Assembly (NCBI GenBank): GCA_963725895.1
Contig: CAVSAJ010000003.1
Location: 124,001-188,000, forward strand
Length of the DNA: 64,000 nucleotides
Reading direction: 5' to 3'
From: Bog-473 sp963725895
GTDB lineage: Bacteria; Actinomycetota; Acidimicrobiia; Acidimicrobiales; RAAP-2
The notes under the pieces are model-generated. The model did no database searches, had not been told where the DNA came from, and worked only from the letters and a program-made list of their open reading frames with translations. A program made the translations under genes and the position numbers. This document shows positions 6,311-21,591 of the stretch, piece after piece. Every line of letters starts with the position of its first letter. Positions within the stretch are counted from its first letter, which is position 1.

Positions 6311-9300
6311 TTGTCCTCACGGTCCCGTAGCCCCGAACGCGTCTCGTTCGCAAACATCAACGAGGCTTTGCCGCTTCCTGACCTGATCGCGATCCAGCGC
6401 GACTCGTTCCAGTGGTTCCTCGACAAGGGCCTGGCCGAGGCCTTCAGCGACATCAGCCCGATCGAAGACTTCACCGGGCAGCTGAGCCTCGAGCTCGAGT
6501 TCGATCCGTCCGACGCCGACCTGCGCCCGCCGCCGAAGTTCTCGGTGGAGGAGTGCAAGGAAAAGGACATGACCTACGCGGCGCCCGTGTTCGTGCGGGC
6601 CCGCTTCCTCAACGCCACCACGGGCGAGATCAAGGAGCAGACGGTCTTCATGGGGGACTTCCCGATGATGACCGACCGCGGCACCTTCATCGTCAACGGC
6701 ACCGAGCGTGTCGTCGTCTCCCAGCTGGTGCGCTCGCCCGGCGTGATCTTCCAGCCGGGCCGCGACGTCAAGACCGTGTTCACCGGGACCATCCATCCGT
6801 ACCGGGGTGAGTGGATCGAGCTCGACATCGAGGCGAAGCCGGGCAAGGACGTCACCGCGGGCTGCCGCGTCGCCCGCAAGCGCCGGCTGTCGCTGTTCGT
6901 ACTGCTGCGCGCGTTCGGGTACGGCGACGAGGCCTTCTTGGACCGCTTCGTGCGCCACTTCGACTTCCTCGAGGGGCAGTGGGAGAAGGAGCGCAACCTG
7001 GCGCCGACCGCGCGAGGAGGCCTTGCTCGAGATCTACAAGCGGGCCCGTCCGGGCGAGCCGCTCTCGGCCGAGGCGGCGCGGGTCTACTTCGAGAACGCC
7101 TTCTTCAACCCGAAGCGCTACGACCTGACGCGGGTCGGCCGCTACAAGCTGAACCGCAAGCTCGGCCCCGAGATCGACCGGTTGAGCGACCTGTTCGGGA
7201 TCGAGATCGAAAAGCCGGCGCCGGACCAGTCGGTGCTCTCACCGTCGGAGATCCTGGCCTCGGCCACCTACATGCTCCACCTGGCCCTGCACATGGCCGA
7301 CGGCGAGTCGACCTACCGCATCGACGACCAGGACCACTTCGCCAACCGGCGCATCCGCTCGGTGGGCGAGCTGATTCAGAACCAGGTGCGCGTCGGGCTC
7401 TCCAGGATGGAGCGCGTCGTGCGCGAGCGCATGACGACCCAGGACGTCGAGGCCATCACGCCCCAGACCCTGATCAACATCCGCCCTGTCGTGGCCGCAG
7501 TGAAGGAGTTCTTCGGGACCTCGCAGCTGAGCCAGTTCATGGACCAGAACAACCCGCTCTCGGGTCTGGCCCACAAGCGCCGCCTCTCCGCGCTCGGCCC
7601 GGGCGGCCTGTCGCGTGAGCGCGCCGGTTTCGAGGTCCGTGACGTCCACACGTCGCACTACGGCCGCATGTGCCCGATCGAGACGCCGGAGGGCCCGAAC
7701 ATTGGCCTCATCGGCGCCCTGGCCACCTACGCCCGGGTCAACGAGTACGGCTTCATCGAGACGCCCTATCGCACGGTACGCGACGGCAAGGTCACCGACG
7801 AGGTGAGCTACCTGGCCGCCGACGAGGAGGAAGAGCACGTCATCGCCCAGGCGAACGCCTCGGTGGACTCCGACGGCCGCCTGACCGAGGACCGTGTCCT
7901 GGTGCGGCGCGGCCCGCAAGGCACGGGTGTGCGCGTGGGCGCGGTGGGCGGCTCGTACGGCACCACGTCAGAGATCGACTTCGTGCCGCCGTCCGAGGTG
8001 GACCTGATGGACGTCTCGCCGAAGCAGATCGTGTCGGTCTCGACCGCGCTGATCCCCTTCGTCGAGCACGACGACGCCAACCGGGCCCTCATGGGCGCCA
8101 ACATGCAGAAGCAGGCCGTGCCGCTGGTGATGCCCGAGGCGCCCTACATCGGCACGGGTGTCGAGGCGCGCGCCGCGCGCGACGCCGGCGACGTGATCCT
8201 GGCCGAGGGCACCGGCACCGTCAGCGAGATCAGCGGTGACTCCGTCACCGTCGAGTACACCCCGGGACAGAAGGACCGCCTCGGGACGGCGCTCGGGCGC
8301 AAGGTCTACCGGCTCGCCAAGTTCCGCCGCTCCAACCAGAACACGTGCATCAACCACCGCACGCTGGTGAGCCGAGGGGCAGTCGGTGTCGGCCGGTGAC
8401 CTGCTGGCCGACGGCCCGTCGACCCACCACGGCGAGCTGGCGCTGGGCAAGAACCTGCTCGTCGCCTTCATGCCCTGGGAGGGCTACAACTACGAGGACG
8501 CCATCATCCTCTCCGAGCGTCTGGTGCGCGACGACGTGCTGACGTCCATCCACATCGAGGAGCACGAGGTCGACGCCCGCGACACCAAGCTGGGCGCCGA
8601 GGAGATCACCCGGGACATCCCGAATCTGTCCGAAGAGATCCTGGCTGACTTGGACGACCGCGGCATCATCCGCGTCGGCGCCGAGGTGGAGCCGGGCGAC
8701 GTGTTGGTGGGCAAGGTCACTCCCAAGGGCGAGACCGAGCAGACACCCGAAGAGCGGCTCTTGCGGGCCATCTTCGGTGAGAAGGCGCGCGAGGTGCGCG
8801 ACACGTCGCTGAAGGTGCCCCACGGCGAGTACGGCAAGGTGATCGACGTCCGGGTCTTCTCGCGGGAGGAATCCCACGAGCTCCCGCCCGGCGTCAACCA
8901 GCTGGTGCGCGTCTACGTCGCGCAGAAGCGCAAGATCTCCGAGGGCGACAAGCTGGCCGGCCGCCACGGCAACAAGGGCGTCATCTCCAAGATCCTCCCG
9001 GTCGAGGACATGCCGTACCTGGCCGACGGCACGCCGGTCGACATCATCTTGAACCCGCTCGGTGTGCCGAGCCGGATGAACGTGGGCCAGGTCCTCGAGT
9101 CGCACCTCGGGTACGCCGCCCGCCACGGTTGGGAGGGCGTGGAGGTCAACGAGGGCGTCGGCACCTCGGCCAAGGGCGACGGCGCGGCGCGCAAGACGCG
9201 TCCGCGGACGGAGCCGGCTGCGTGGGTCTCGACGCCCGTCTTCGACGGGGCCCACTGGGACGAGACCGAGGACGCCGGGTCGCACCCGACCATCAAGGCG

Positions 9301-9902
9301 GTCTTCGGGACGCTCAAGGCCGACTCGGCCAACGGCGACGTCCAGATCCACACCGACGGCAAGGCGACCTTGTACAACGGGCGGACCGGCGAGGCCTACG
9401 ACAACCCGATCTCGGTCGGCTACGTGTACATCTTGAAGCTGGCGCACCTCGTCGACGACAAGATCCACGCGCGCTCCACGGGCCCGTACTCCATGATCAC
9501 CCAGCAGCCCCTGGGTGGGAAGGCACAGTTCGGTGGCCAGCGCTTCGGCGAGATGGAGGTGTGGGCCCTCGAGGCCTTCGGTGCCGCCTACGCGCTCCAG
9601 GAGTTGTTGACCATCAAGTCCGACGACGTGCTGGGCCGGGTCAAGGTCTACGAGGCGATCGTCAAGGGCGAGAACATCCCCGAGCCCGGTATCCCCGAGA
9701 GCTTCAAGGTGTTGATCAAGGAAATGCAGTCGTTGTGCCTCGACGTCGAGGTCCTGGCCGAGGACGGCCGTGAGATCGAGATGCACGAGCTCGACGAGGA
9801 CGTGTTCCGCACCGCCGAGGAGCTGGGCATCGACATCAGCCGCAACGAGCGCGGCTCGGACGAGGAAGACGAGCGGCGCGCCGCAGAGAGGAGCTTCTCC
9901 TA

Positions 9903-9903
<1 letters not shown>
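6311..9903 (+). CDS. rpoB: DNA-directed RNA polymerase subunit beta, two frame breaks
   Basis: The product is split over three frames but every segment is canonical RpoB. Segment 1 runs to about 7010 (NINEALPLPDLIAIQRDSF at the N-terminus). Segment 2 runs to about 8375 and contains the rifampicin region FMDQNNPLSGLAHKRRLSAL, with the D, H and S positions of the sensitive form. Segment 3 starts SAGDLLADGPSTHHGELALG and holds the active-site KRKISEGDKLAGRHGNKGV block. Removing one base near 7006-7012 and one G from the run at 8373-8376 gives 1196 residues. The start is TTG 6311, set by GGGAGGAG at 6295-6302; the next TTG upstream is out of frame. The C-terminus is acidic. Confidence 0.95.
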
Positions 9904-14245
<4,342 letters not shown>

Positions 14246-14286
14246 ACTCCTCCCCTGTCCGGGGGGATGACCAAGGAGAGCGTCCG

Positions 14287-15255
14287 TTGGCGACACCGCG
14301 CATGGTGACCGGCTCCGGCGAACAGGAGGGTACGCCAGGGGCCGGATCGGGGCGCTACAGGCTGTCGCACCTCGGCGCGCTCGAGGCTCAGTCGATCCAC
14401 GTCTTCCGCGAGGTGGCGGCGGAGTTCGAGCGCCCGGTGCTGCTCTTCTCGGGCGGCAAGGACTCCATCGTCATGTTGCACGTGGCCAAGAAGGCGTTCT
14501 GGCCGGCGCCCGTGCCCTTCCCGGTCATGCACATCGACACCGGACGGAACTTCACCGAGGTGCTCGAGTTCCGGGACCGCCATGTCGCCGCGCTGGGTGT
14601 GCGTCTCGACGTGGCGAAGGTGCAGGACGACATCGACGCCGGCCGCACGGTGGAGGACACTTCGCCCGGCTCGACGCGCAATCGCCTGCAGACGCCGACG
14701 CTCCTGCGCGCCATCGCCGAGGGCCGCCATGACGCGGTCTTCGGTGGCGCTCGTCGCGACGAGGAGAAGGCGCGGGCCAAAGAGCGCATCTTCAGCTTTC
14801 GCGACCAGTACGGACAGTGGGACCCAAAGAGGCAGCGCCCCGAGCTGTGGAACATCTACAACGCCCGGCACAACAAGGGCGAGCACATCCGGGTCTTCCC
14901 GTTGTCGAACTGGACCGAGCTCGACGTATGGAACTACATCCGCGACCAGGGGATCGAGGTACCGCCCATCTACTTCGCGCACCGCCGCCAGGTCTTTCAG
15001 CGTGACGGCATGCTGATGGGTGTCACCGAACATCTGACCCCGACCGGCGACGAGCCGGTCTTCGAGGCCATGGTTCGCTTCCGGACGGTGGGTGACGCTG
15101 ATTGCACCGGGTGTGTCGAGTCGATGGCCGAGACGATCGACCTCGTCATCGAGGAGGTCGCGGGTACCCGACTGACCGAGCGGGGGGCCACGCGAGCCGA
15201 CGACCGGATCTCCGAGGCCGGCATGGAAGACCGCAAGCGCGAGGGGTACTTCTGA
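14287..15255 (+). CDS. cysD: Sulfate adenylyltransferase subunit 2
   Basis: CysD makes adenosine 5'-phosphosulfate from ATP and sulfate together with the CysN GTPase, the first step of sulfate assimilation. The 322-residue product has the PP-loop FSGGKDSIVMLH, then MHIDTGRNFTEVLEFRD, and the C-terminal DCTGCVESMAETI block of the family. The start is TTG 14287 with AAGGAGAG at 14273-14280. It begins about 40 bases after the repaired rpoC stop, so read-through from rpoBC is possible. The stop TGA shares its A with the ATG of cysNC, which indicates translational coupling. Confidence 0.93.
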   Translation: MATPRMVTGSGEQEGTPGAGSGRYRLSHLGALEAQSIHVFREVAAEFERPVLLFSGGKDSIVMLHVAKKAFWPAPVPFPVMHIDTGRNFTEVLEFRDRHVAALGVRLDVAKVQDDIDAGRTVEDTSPGSTRNRLQTPTLLRAIAEGRHDAVFGGARRDEEKARAKERIFSFRDQYGQWDPKRQRPELWNIYNARHNKGEHIRVFPLSNWTELDVWNYIRDQGIEVPPIYFAHRRQVFQRDGMLMGVTEHLTPTGDEPVFEAMVRFRTVGDADCTGCVESMAETIDLVIEEVAGTRLTERGATRADDRISEAGMEDRKREGYF

Positions 15256-17115
15256 TGACCGAGCTCCTGCGCCTGGCGACCGCGGGCTCGGTCGATGACG
15301 GCAAGTCGACCCTGATCGGGCGGCTTCTCTACGACGCCAAGGGCATCTTCGAGGACCAGCTCGAGGCCATCCGCCGCACCAGCGAGCAGCGGGGCAACCC
15401 CGAGACCGACCTGGCGTTGTTGACCGACGGGCTCCGGGCCGAGCGAGAGCAGGGCATCACGATCGACGTCGCCTATCGCTACTTCGCCACGCCCAAGCGC
15501 AAGTTCATCATCGCCGACACGCCCGGACACACCGAGTACACGCGCAACATGGTCACCGGCGCGTCCAATGCGCACGTGTCGCTGATCCTGATCGACGCCC
15601 GCAAGGGCGTCATCGAGCAGACCCGGCGGCACGCCTTTCTCTCGTCCATGCTCGCCGTGCCGCACATGGTGCTGTGCGTCAACAAGATGGACCTGATCGA
15701 GTGGGACCAAGATCGCTACGAGCAGATCAAGTCGGACTTCATGGAGTTCGCCGCCCGGCTGAACGTGCATGACATCACCTTCATTCCGATCTCCGCGCTC
15801 CGGGGCGACAACGTCGTGCAGCGCTCAGAACAGATGTGGTGGTATGACGGCTCACCGCTGCTCAACCACCTGGAGTCGGTCTACATCGGCAGTGACGAGA
15901 ACTTCATCGACCCGCGCTTCCCGGTGCAGTACGTGATCCGGAGCCAGACGCCGGAGAACCCGGACTTCCGCGGCTATGCCGGCACCGTGGCCAGCGGGGT
16001 GCTGCGGCCGGGCGACGATCTGCTGGTGATGCCCTCGGGGACCACCTCGCGCATCGCCTCCATCGTGACCGCCGAGGGTGAGGTGGCCGAGGCCTACCCG
16101 CCCATGGCGGTGGTCATCACGCTCGAGGATGACATCGCAGTGTCGCGGGGCGACATCCTCTGCCGGCCCAACAACCGGCCCGCGGTGGCGCATGACCTCG
16201 AGGCGACGGTGTGCTGGATGGACGAGCGCTCCGCGTTGAGCGAGGGTCGTCCCTACCTCTTGAAGCACAGCACGCGGACCGTGCGCGCCACGGCGCAGTC
16301 CCTGCAGTACCGGCTCGACGTCAACGGACTGCACCGCGACGAGGCCGCCTCTGAGTTGTGGCTCAACGAGATCGGCCGCGTGTCGTTCCACTGCACCGAG
16401 CCGCTGCTGGTCGACGACTACACGACGAACCGCACGACCGGGAGCTTCATCATCATCGACCCGTTGACCAACGCCACAGTCGGCGCAGGCGTCATCCGTG
16501 TGATCGCCACCACACACGCCAGCCCGAACGTGGTGCGTCACGGTGGCCGGCTGACGCGGACCGACCGGGCCGCCGCGCTCGGGCATCAGGGCGCGACGCT
16601 CCTGTTCACGGGCCTGTCGGGCGCGGGCAAGTCCACGCTGGCCGCCGGCGTCGAGGAGGCGTCCGTCCGCAGCGGCCGCCCCGCCTTCCTCCTCGACGGC
16701 GACAACCTGCGCCACGGGCTCAACGGGGATCTGGGCTTCACGGACCGCGACCGGACCGAGAACGTGCGCCGGGCCGGCGAGGTGGCCCGCATGTTCGCCG
16801 AGGCGGGCACGCTGGCGCTGATCGCGCTCGATCTGTCCCTTCGAGGAGGACCGTCGTCTGATCCGGGCGATGCACGAGGAGGCGAACCTGCCGTACGCGG
16901 AGATCTTCGTCGACACGACCCTCGAGGAGTGCGAGCGGCGCGACCCCAAGGGTCTCTATGCGCGGGCGCGGGCCGGCCAACTCCCTGGCTTCACGGGCAT
17001 CGACTCGACCTACGAGGTGCCCGCCCATCCCGACCTGGTCGTCGGGTCGGATTCGGGCACGCTTCCAGAGCAGGTCGCTCGCGTCGTCGAGTTGCTCGAG
17101 ACGCTCGTCCTCTGA
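15255..17115 (+). CDS. cysNC: Bifunctional CysN-CysC: sulfate adenylyltransferase GTPase subunit fused to APS kinase, one frame break
   Basis: The N-terminal half is a translation-factor-like GTPase: SVDDGKSTLIGRLLYD (P-loop), ADTPGHTEYTRNM and CVNKMDL. The C-terminal third is APS kinase, which phosphorylates APS to PAPS: LFTGLSGAGKSTLA (second P-loop), LDGDNLRHGLNGDLGF and DRTENVRRAGEVA. Near 16826-16834 an extra base breaks the frame; the next frame resumes with PFEEDRRLIRAM and FVDTTLEECERRDPKGLYARA. The repaired protein has about 619 residues, normal for the NodQ-type fusion. It starts on ATG 15255 overlapping the cysD stop. The product can convert sulfate to PAPS with CysD. Confidence 0.92.
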
Positions 17116-17117
17116 GC

Positions 17118-18501
17118 GTGCCGGACAGCGACGACGTGCGGCGACCGAGGCCCGGGAGGGGACGGCCCGAGCGGTCTTCGCGGAACGCGCCCCGCAAAGC
17201 CGACCAGAAGGCGTCGCCGGCCGCACGCCAGGCCGCCCCGGTACAGGGTTCGCAGTCCACACAGCAGAGGCCGACGAGGGCAGACCAGATGCAGGCGCCC
17301 GTGCGTGTGCCTGCATCTGCGCCTGCGTCGGCCGAGTCCGAGGCGGAGGCGCCCCCGACCGAGCCGTCGTCGGGGGCCCGCCGCTGGTCGCACCCCGGGA
17401 CACAACCCGTGGGTTCACTGGCGCGGATCCATCCGAGGAGCGAGCTCCGCCGACGCCGGATCCAATGGTCCGCCCTCGGCCTCGTCGCCCTGCTGATCGT
17501 GGCGCTCGCCGCGGGCCACGCCATCTCTCATGGGTCACCGAGCACGACGCACAGCGATGCGGCCGGCTCACGAGTCACCCCGACGACGTCGCAGGGCACA
17601 CCGAGCACCTCACGGGTGACCGGGAGCACCGTGACCAGCGGTGCAATCGCCAGCGCCACCGGGCTCCAAGCGCACACGCTGCTGCGTATTCCTGCGGCGT
17701 CGGCCATCGCCGAGGCGGACGGCGCCGCCTTCGTCACCGACGACCAGCGCGATCTGCTCGTGCGCTTCGATCCTTCCACTGGGAAGGTCGAGCAGTCGCT
17801 GCCTCTGGCGGGGCGTCCCGCCGCCATGCTGCTGGCGGGCAACGACCTCTGGATCGCCGAGATGGTGAACAACGTGGTGATCGAGGTGGATCCGCGCACG
17901 CTGGACGTGGTGCAGAGCGCGCCGGTGCCCGAACAGCCGTCGAGCCTGGCGGAGTTGGGCGCCAATGTCTGGGTGACCTCGCTGGCGGCCGACGAGGTCA
18001 CGCCCATCGACCTGCAGACCGGTGTCGTCGGGACGCCGGTGCACCTGCTCGGCGGTGCGGTCCGGGTCGCGTCGGGATTCGGCGCACTCTGGGTGACGGG
18101 GACGGACGACCTGGTGACTCGGATCGTTCCTGCGCCCGGCGACAACGGTCCGCCGGCGCAGAGCACGGTCACGGTCGGCACGGGACCGATCGGCGTGGCC
18201 ACCGGCGATGGATTCGTGTGGGTGGCCAACGCACAGGGAGGGACGGTGTCGCAGATCGAGCCGTCCACGCTCCGCGTGATTGCGACGCTCCCGGCCGGCG
18301 TCGACCCGGTCACGGTCGCGGTCACCGCCGCCAATCGCGTCTACGTGGGGTTCGGCACGGCGCAGAGCGTGGCCATCGTGTCCCCCACGCCGGAGTCCAA
18401 GGCTCTGCACCTCATCGGCGCGCCGCGGCACGGTGCTGGCCGTGGGGAACGGCATCTGGGTGGCGACCGCCAATCCGGGCCGGGTGCTGTCGGTCGGTTG
18501 A
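17118..18501 (+). CDS. Membrane-anchored beta-propeller protein (YncE/Vgb-like repeats), one frame break
   Basis: The roughly 460-residue product begins with about 110 residues rich in Pro, Ser, Arg and Ala, followed by one hydrophobic helix (WSALGLVALLIVALAAGHAI), a Ser/Thr-rich linker and then repeated blades of the type VWVTSLAADEVTPIDLQTG and VWVANAQGGTVSQIEPSTL. These blades match seven-bladed propellers such as YncE or virginiamycin B lyase-like repeats. The blades probably lie outside the membrane. GTG 17118 is two bases after the cysNC stop. A base gained near 18421-18430 breaks the frame; the next frame supplies the last blade, VLAVGNGIWVATANPGRV, and stop 18499-18501. Function is unknown; no Vgb lyase residues were verified. 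Confidence 0.7.
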
Positions 18502-18517
18502 GGACAGCGGACTGCGG

Positions 18518-18928
18518 CTACTCCTGGACGAGCTCGATCAGGGTTCCGAACGACGTCTTGGGGTGCACGAAGGCGACGGTCGTGCCTCGTGATCCGGGCC
18601 GCGGTGCCTCGTCGATCACCCGGCCACCGGTGTCCTTGACCGCCTGCAGTGCCGCGGCGCAGTCGTCGACCCGGTAGCCGACGTGGTGCAGCCCCTCGCC
18701 CTTGGTGGCGAGGTACTTGGCGACGGGGGAGTCGTCGCGGATGGGCGTGAGGAGCTGGATATAGGAGTCGGCCACCTTGAGCAGCGCCTCCTCCACGCCG
18801 TCGCGCTCCACCCGCTCGCGGTGGTCGACGGTGGCCCCGAAGGCCTCGGCGTACCAGGCGATGGCGGCTTCGAGGTCGTTCACCGCGATGGCCACGTGGT
18901 CGATCTCGGTGAGGATGAGGTCGCTCAC
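18518..18928 (-). CDS. epi: Methylmalonyl-CoA/ethylmalonyl-CoA epimerase
   Basis: This VOC-fold metalloenzyme (136 residues) interconverts the 2R and 2S forms of methylmalonyl- or ethylmalonyl-CoA. Metal-ligand positions are visible: H in TEIDHVAIAV, H in GLHHVGYRV and E in TLIELVQE. The conserved GAPRPGS-like turn appears as EAPRPGSRGTTVAFVHPK. The GTG start at 18928 overlaps the stop of the upstream ccr gene by four bases, so the two are translationally coupled. That pairing argues that its main job is ethylmalonyl-CoA epimerisation downstream of Ccr. It is convergent with the beta-propeller gene. Confidence 0.9.
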   Translation of the reverse strand: MSDLILTEIDHVAIAVNDLEAAIAWYAEAFGATVDHRERVERDGVEEALLKVADSYIQLLTPIRDDSPVAKYLATKGEGLHHVGYRVDDCAAALQAVKDTGGRVIDEAPRPGSRGTTVAFVHPKTSFGTLIELVQE

Positions 18929-20265
18929 GCCCCGTGCCGCCGGAACAGCGTGATGCGGTCCTCGCCGACCTTGGCCCGCAGCGCGGGGTCGTCGATGCCC
19001 AGGCCCTCGGTGGGTGCGAGGCAGAGGACGCCGATCTTGCCCTCGTGCAGGTTGTGGTGCACCTGGTATGCCGCCTCGCCGACCTGCTCGAGCGGGTAGA
19101 CGGCCGAGAGGGGCGGCAGCACCTTGCCGTCGCGGATGAGCTGGTTGGCGTCCCACGCCTCCCTGTAGTTGGCGAAGTGCGAGCCCTTGATCGTCTTGAG
19201 CTTCATCCAGAGGTGCCGGTTGTCGTACTCGATCATGTACCCCGACGTCGCCGCGCACGTCACGATCGTGCCTGCCCGCTTGCAGACGAAGACCGACGCA
19301 CCCATGGTCTGGCGGCCGGGGTGCTCGAAGACGATGTCGGGCTCGACGCCCACCAGGCCGCGGATGTCCTTGCCGAAGCGGCGCCACTCGGACTCGTCCT
19401 GGGTGTGCTCGTCGGCCCAGAAGCGGTAGTTGGCGGCCTTGCGGTCGATGACCGCGTCGACGCCGAGGTCGTTGAGCAGCTTGACCTTGTCGGGTGACGA
19501 CACCACGCCGATGGGCGTGCCGCCGCCGTTCAGCACGTGCTGGACGGCGTAGCTGCCGAGACCGCCGCTGGCGCCCCAGACGAGGACCGTGTCGCCCTGG
19601 GTCATGCGCGCGCCGTTGGGCGAGACGAGCATGCGGTAGGCGGTCGAGTTGCACAGCGCGTTGATCGCCGCCTCCTCCCAGCTGAGGTGTGCCGGCTTGG
19701 GCATGATCTGGTTGGCCTTGACGAGCGTGATGTCGGCCAGGCCGCCGAAGTTGGACTCGAAGCCCCAGATGCGCTGGTTGGCCGCGAGCATGGAGTCGTC
19801 GTGGGCCGAGGGGTCCTGGTCGTCGACGTAGTTGCAGTGGATGGTGACCTTGTCGCCCACCTTCCAGTTGCGCACGGCCGAACCGGTGCGGAGCACCACG
19901 CCTGCGGCGTCGGAGCCGACGACGTGGTAGTCGAGCGCATGGCGGGCCGCCCAGGGACCCTCCTTGCCGAGGCGATCGAGGAAGCCGAATGTCGGCAGCG
20001 GCTCGAAAATGGAGGTCCACACGGTGTTGAAGTTGATCGACGACGCCATGACCGCCACGTAGGCCTCGTCGGGAGCCAGCTCGGGCAGGGGCACCTCTTC
20101 GACGTGGAGGGACCGACGGGGGTCCTTGTCCGACGACGCCATGCCGTCGAACATGGCGGTTTCACTGCGCTTGACCAGGGCCGCTCGATACGAGTCCGGC
20201 ATCGGGAGCGCGGCGAGCTCGTCGGCGGACGCGCCCGCCACGACTGCGGTGAGGAGGTCGCTCAT
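18925..20265 (-). CDS. ccr: Crotonyl-CoA carboxylase/reductase
   Basis: Ccr reductively carboxylates crotonyl-CoA with NADPH and CO2 to (2S)-ethylmalonyl-CoA, the defining step of the ethylmalonyl-CoA pathway. The 446-residue length is typical. The MDR fold is clear: ASSINFNTVWTS, GSDAAGVV, VWGASGGLGSYAVQ (NADPH site). Residues tied to CO2 binding in Ccr are present: Asn in the FNTVW region, Phe-Glu in IWGFESNFGG and His in FEHPGRQTMG. I use ATG 20265 because MSDLLTAVVAGA matches the family; an upstream in-frame start would add 21 unlikely residues. It is divergent from the thiolase gene and coupled to the epimerase. Confidence 0.94.
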   Translation of the reverse strand: MSDLLTAVVAGASADELAALPMPDSYRAALVKRSETAMFDGMASSDKDPRRSLHVEEVPLPELAPDEAYVAVMASSINFNTVWTSIFEPLPTFGFLDRLGKEGPWAARHALDYHVVGSDAAGVVLRTGSAVRNWKVGDKVTIHCNYVDDQDPSAHDDSMLAANQRIWGFESNFGGLADITLVKANQIMPKPAHLSWEEAAINALCNSTAYRMLVSPNGARMTQGDTVLVWGASGGLGSYAVQHVLNGGGTPIGVVSSPDKVKLLNDLGVDAVIDRKAANYRFWADEHTQDESEWRRFGKDIRGLVGVEPDIVFEHPGRQTMGASVFVCKRAGTIVTCAATSGYMIEYDNRHLWMKLKTIKGSHFANYREAWDANQLIRDGKVLPPLSAVYPLEQVGEAAYQVHHNLHEGKIGVLCLAPTEGLGIDDPALRAKVGEDRITLFRRHGA

Positions 20266-20345
20266 GTGCCCCGACGTTAGTTGGCCCGTAAGATGTGGTT
20301 TCCGGCCGGTAACCAGACCGGCGGGCAACGCCGGAGGTGCAGGGA
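20266..20345. promoter_or_regulatory. Divergent promoter region between ccr and thiolase
   Basis: The 80-base gap must hold promoters for both directions. On the plus strand TAAGAT at 20289-20294 could be a -10 element, but no good -35 is seen 17 bases upstream. CCGG-rich inverted sequence follows at 20302-20324. GGAGG at 20333-20337 is the thiolase ribosome binding site. Shared control of the two genes is inferred from the layout. Confidence 0.35.
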
Positions 20346-21530
20346 ATGGCTGACGCTGTCATCGTTGCGGGGGCTCGGACCCCCATCGGGAAGCTGTCGG
20401 GCGCGCTGGCGGGCTTCACGGCGATGGACCTGGGTGGGTTCGCCATCGCCGAGGCGCTGAAGCGGGCCGGCGTCGCCCCCGAGCAGGTCGACTACGTGCT
20501 GATGGGGCAGGTGATCCTCGCGGGCCAGGGCCAGATCACGGCCCGCCAGGCCGCGGCCAAGGGCGGCATCCCGATGACCGTGCCCGCCAACACGATCAAC
20601 AAGGTGTGCCTGTCGGGTCTGAACACGATCTACCTCGCCGACCAGATGATCCGCGCCGGTGACGCCGAGATCGTGGTTGCGGGCGGCATGGAGTCGATGA
20701 CCCAGGCACCGCACCTGCTCCCCGGCGCGCGGGCCGGGTTCCGTCTCGGCGACGCCACGCTGGTCGACTCCATGATGTACGACGGCCTCACCGATGCCTT
20801 CGACGACATCGCCATGGGGCTCTCCACCGAGCGCCACAACGAGAAGATCGGCATCAGCCGTGAGCGTCAGGACGCGTTTGCCGCTGCGAGCCACGAGAAG
20901 GCGGCGGCCGCCGCCAAGGAGGGTCGCTTCGCCGAGGAGATCGTGGGGGTCGAGGTGCCCCAGCGCAAGGGCGACCCGCTGCTGGTCGACAACGACGAGG
21001 GTGTGCGCCCAGGCACGACGGCGGAGTCCCTCGGCGCGCTGAAGCCCGCTTTCGACAAGAACGGCACCATCACGGCGGGGAACTCGTCGCAGATCTCCGA
21101 CGGCGGCTGCGCCGTCATCGTGATGTCGGCCGACAAGGCCAAGGAGCTCGGCGTCACGCCTCTCGGCCAGGTCGTCAGCTATGGCATGGTGGCCGGTCCC
21201 GACAACTCGCTGATGACCCAACCGTCGCGGGCGATCGCCAAGGCGGCCGCCAAGGCGGGTCTCGACGCCAAGGGCTTCGACCTCTACGAGATCAACGAGG
21301 CCTTCGCCGCGGTCGGGCTCGCCTCGGTCGACGACCTCGGCTTGGATGAGGACAAGGTCAACGTGAACGGCGGAGCCATTGCCCTCGGACACCCGGTGGG
21401 CATGTCGGGCACCCGCGTCGCGCTGACCGCGCTCCTCGAGCTGCGTCGCCGCGGTGCCTCGATGGCCGCCGTGGCGCTCTGCGGCGGGGGCGGCCAGGGC
21501 GACGCCGCCATCCTGCGCAGCCTGGCCTGA
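20346..21530 (+). CDS. Acetyl-CoA C-acetyltransferase (thiolase)
   Basis: The 394-residue thiolase condenses two acetyl-CoA to acetoacetyl-CoA, or runs in reverse in fatty-acid breakdown. The acyl-carrying cysteine is C88 in NKVCLSGLNTI; NEAFAAV, the His motif GHPVGMSGTR and the second catalytic Cys in ALCGGGGQGDA are all present. ATG 20346 has GGAGG eight bases upstream; a GTG at 20337 is too close to that site. Divergence from ccr suggests it supplies acetoacetyl-CoA to the ethylmalonyl-CoA route (PhaA-type role). A degradative role cannot be excluded. Confidence 0.92.
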   Translation: MADAVIVAGARTPIGKLSGALAGFTAMDLGGFAIAEALKRAGVAPEQVDYVLMGQVILAGQGQITARQAAAKGGIPMTVPANTINKVCLSGLNTIYLADQMIRAGDAEIVVAGGMESMTQAPHLLPGARAGFRLGDATLVDSMMYDGLTDAFDDIAMGLSTERHNEKIGISRERQDAFAAASHEKAAAAAKEGRFAEEIVGVEVPQRKGDPLLVDNDEGVRPGTTAESLGALKPAFDKNGTITAGNSSQISDGGCAVIVMSADKAKELGVTPLGQVVSYGMVAGPDNSLMTQPSRAIAKAAAKAGLDAKGFDLYEINEAFAAVGLASVDDLGLDEDKVNVNGGAIALGHPVGMSGTRVALTALLELRRRGASMAAVALCGGGGQGDAAILRSLA

Positions 21531-21582
21531 CTCGAAGCTCCGTCTCGAAGCTCCGCCTCGAAGCGCCGCCTCGAAGCTCCGC
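21531..21582 (+). repeat. 13-bp tandem repeat, four units
   Basis: The unit CTCGAAGCTCCGC is repeated four times with single mismatches, starting right after the thiolase stop. It lies between two convergent genes. The unit length is not a multiple of three, as expected for non-coding sequence. No terminator-like hairpin is evident in it. Confidence 0.85.
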
Positions 21583-21591
21583 CTCGCCCGC

